6,924 bases of DNA. Source: Candidatus Kariarchaeota archaeon. GTDB taxonomy: Archaea > Asgardarchaeota > Heimdallarchaeia > Heimdallarchaeales > Kariarchaeaceae. The stretch spans positions 1 through 6,924 of the forward strand of contig JAEOUB010000527.1 of NCBI GenBank assembly GCA_016839545.1, written 5' to 3'. This document shows, piece after piece, positions 5,791 to 6,924 of this stretch (positions are counted from its first letter, which is position 1; each line of letters begins with the position of its first letter). The position numbers and the translations under genes were made by a program. The notes beneath the pieces were generated by a model that saw only the letters and a program-made list of their open reading frames with translations, ran no database searches and was not told the DNA's origin.

Positions 5791-6921
5791 TTACTGATCT
5801 GCAACTGGTTTATCGTTATCAAAACCCAGGATCTTCATAACCATTGGCAGGAAATCATACTGCTTGATGATACTGATATTGTCCAGTTTGAGCTGATATG
5901 AGATGGGATCTTCAATCAGATACTCCTTGGACTGAAGGTAATCATTCAACTCGTCTCGCACCTCTCTGAAGTGATCCTCTGAGATATGTGCTGAAACAGA
6001 GACACCGTCCAATGCTTTAGTGACATAGAAATGGGGGGACATAATCTCCCTGATGTTCTCTGCAATCTCAGCTCTTTGGGAGTCCTGGATCTTGGGAGAG
6101 AACTTGTAGTAGTTAAAATTGATCAGGTTCAAACCAAGTTCCTGGAGATTGGGGACTACTCGGGGGAAGGTGATTTCTTTTTTGAGGAATTTGCGTTTTG
6201 CATTGGCAACAGTGTTTCTTGATACACCAATCCTCTCAGCAATCAATGTATCTGACTCCTCAGGATATTCTACCAGACCAACAAGAACCTTCCTCTCAGC
6301 TCGTGTGAGTTTGAATTTCTTCATGGGGCCTGAAGGTATTGTCATCCTCTTCTCATAGCCTTCGGATTGGAACCCAAAGATCTTGGCAATGATGGTTTCA
6401 TAGTCCATGAACGAGTAAATTTTTGATAGCTCAAATGGGAAGTAGACTCTCTCCATCCCAGTACGGGACAGAAAGTTGTTGATAATATAGATCTCGAAGA
6501 ACTTCTCCAGGTTCTTCTCATGTTCAGTGAGATTTTCTGTGACTGAGAGATTGAAAGCAACATTATTCTCAGAGGCGATGTAAAAATCCTCAACAAAAGA
6601 TTCCAATGTATCTTTTGCAATACGCAATCTCTCCTCAATTGTAGTGTAGCGGTTCAGCTTACCGAAGAATACGGAAAATAACTCGAAACCGATCTTGGGG
6701 AAGTTGGGAACATAGTATCTATCATAGTAGTTCTGGTCCTTGAGTCTGGTCTTGATACTTGAGAAGGTAGATTTCTTCATGTTGATCCTGCTGTGTATTG
6801 CCTGATCAGAGAGATTTGGCCAACGGACCAAAGAATGAAGAACTCTTGCTTCGTTAGAACTTAACTCAGTTGTAAAACCGCCGATGGTGTGAGCGATCTC
6901 ATCCCCTTCGAGTGATTGCAC
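5791..6921 (-). CDS. Tandem winged-helix transcriptional regulator, Lrp/AsnC-like, internally duplicated
   Basis: This encodes 376 residues from a GTG at 6921. The frame stays open to the window edge (the next codon is GTT), so the true start may lie outside. The protein is two copies of one module. Each begins with a winged-helix domain (about 20-73 and 205-258), and the second has the clear helix-turn-helix SDTLIAERIGVSRNTVANAKRKFL. The two align without gaps at an offset of 185, with about 19 identities in 62 positions, including PxxSD, RI, a Thr, and VPN followed by G. Each is followed by a mixed alpha/beta region that could be an AsnC/RAM-like ligand-binding fold, and each ends in D-x6-K-[IL]-[FL]-GF form (D173-F184 and D356-F367). 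It probably binds DNA as a pseudo-dimer. Its target is unknown. Its stop codon abuts that of the convergent prepilin-like gene. Confidence 0.78.
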   Translation of the reverse strand: MQSLEGDEIAHTIGGFTTELSSNEARVLHSLVRWPNLSDQAIHSRINMKKSTFSSIKTRLKDQNYYDRYYVPNFPKIGFELFSVFFGKLNRYTTIEERLRIAKDTLESFVEDFYIASENNVAFNLSVTENLTEHEKNLEKFFEIYIINNFLSRTGMERVYFPFELSKIYSFMDYETIIAKIFGFQSEGYEKRMTIPSGPMKKFKLTRAERKVLVGLVEYPEESDTLIAERIGVSRNTVANAKRKFLKKEITFPRVVPNLQELGLNLINFNYYKFSPKIQDSQRAEIAENIREIMSPHFYVTKALDGVSVSAHISEDHFREVRDELNDYLQSKEYLIEDPISYQLKLDNISIIKQYDFLPMVMKILGFDNDKPVADQ

Positions 6922-6924
6922 AAC

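Noticed and set aside
6031..6358. Plus-strand open frames opposite the winged-helix regulator
   Set aside because: They lie wholly inside a well-supported minus-strand gene and show no protein-family features; they are shadow frames.

Overview
The window looks like a fragment of an archaeal chromosome with moderate to low GC. The signs are: AT-rich TATA-like boxes at leaderless or near-leaderless distances upstream of several starts, little Shine-Dalgarno use (one clear case), a short prepilin-like protein, and a duplicated Lrp/AsnC-like winged-helix regulator of a kind common in archaea. An Asgard lineage such as Thorarchaeia would fit, but that is inference; no rRNA or other marker gene is present.

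Layout, left to right. The 3' end of a plus-strand gene with a four-cysteine zinc ribbon (1-171) is followed by a convergent intergenic stretch holding degenerate, frame-preserving direct repeats (about 220-344). A small four-helix membrane protein of unknown function lies on the minus strand (355-708), followed by about 310 bases without a convincing gene. This first kilobase is clearly poorer in GC (about 25-40% in the lines I counted) than the metabolic genes (about 50% in a sampled crotonase line). Next come two divergent genes for consecutive steps of acyl-CoA metabolism: an enoyl-CoA hydratase (minus, 1021-1809) and a 3-hydroxyacyl/3-hydroxybutyryl-CoA dehydrogenase (plus, 1944-2795). 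They share a 134-base control region. Together they interconvert crotonyl-CoA, 3-hydroxybutyryl-CoA and acetoacetyl-CoA (or longer homologues); direction cannot be told from sequence.

The dehydrogenase gene meets, stop codon against stop codon, a minus-strand gene for a polytopic membrane protein with a conserved-looking set of histidines (2796-3992). Upstream of that, in the same direction, is a CNNM/CorC-type protein with DUF21, CBS-pair and CorC_HlyC domains (4106-5404), which has a TTG start and a strong dyad in its promoter region. Divergent from it is a roughly 63-residue single-helix protein resembling a Flp-type/class III prepilin (5599-5790). That gene again abuts, stop against stop, a minus-strand gene for a tandem winged-helix regulator (5791 to the right edge).

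There is no CRISPR array, mobile element, tRNA or rRNA in the window. The least explained items are the histidine-rich membrane protein, the orphan prepilin-like protein, the internally duplicated regulator, the dyad at 5441-5467 and the two zero-spaced TGA/TTA convergent junctions.
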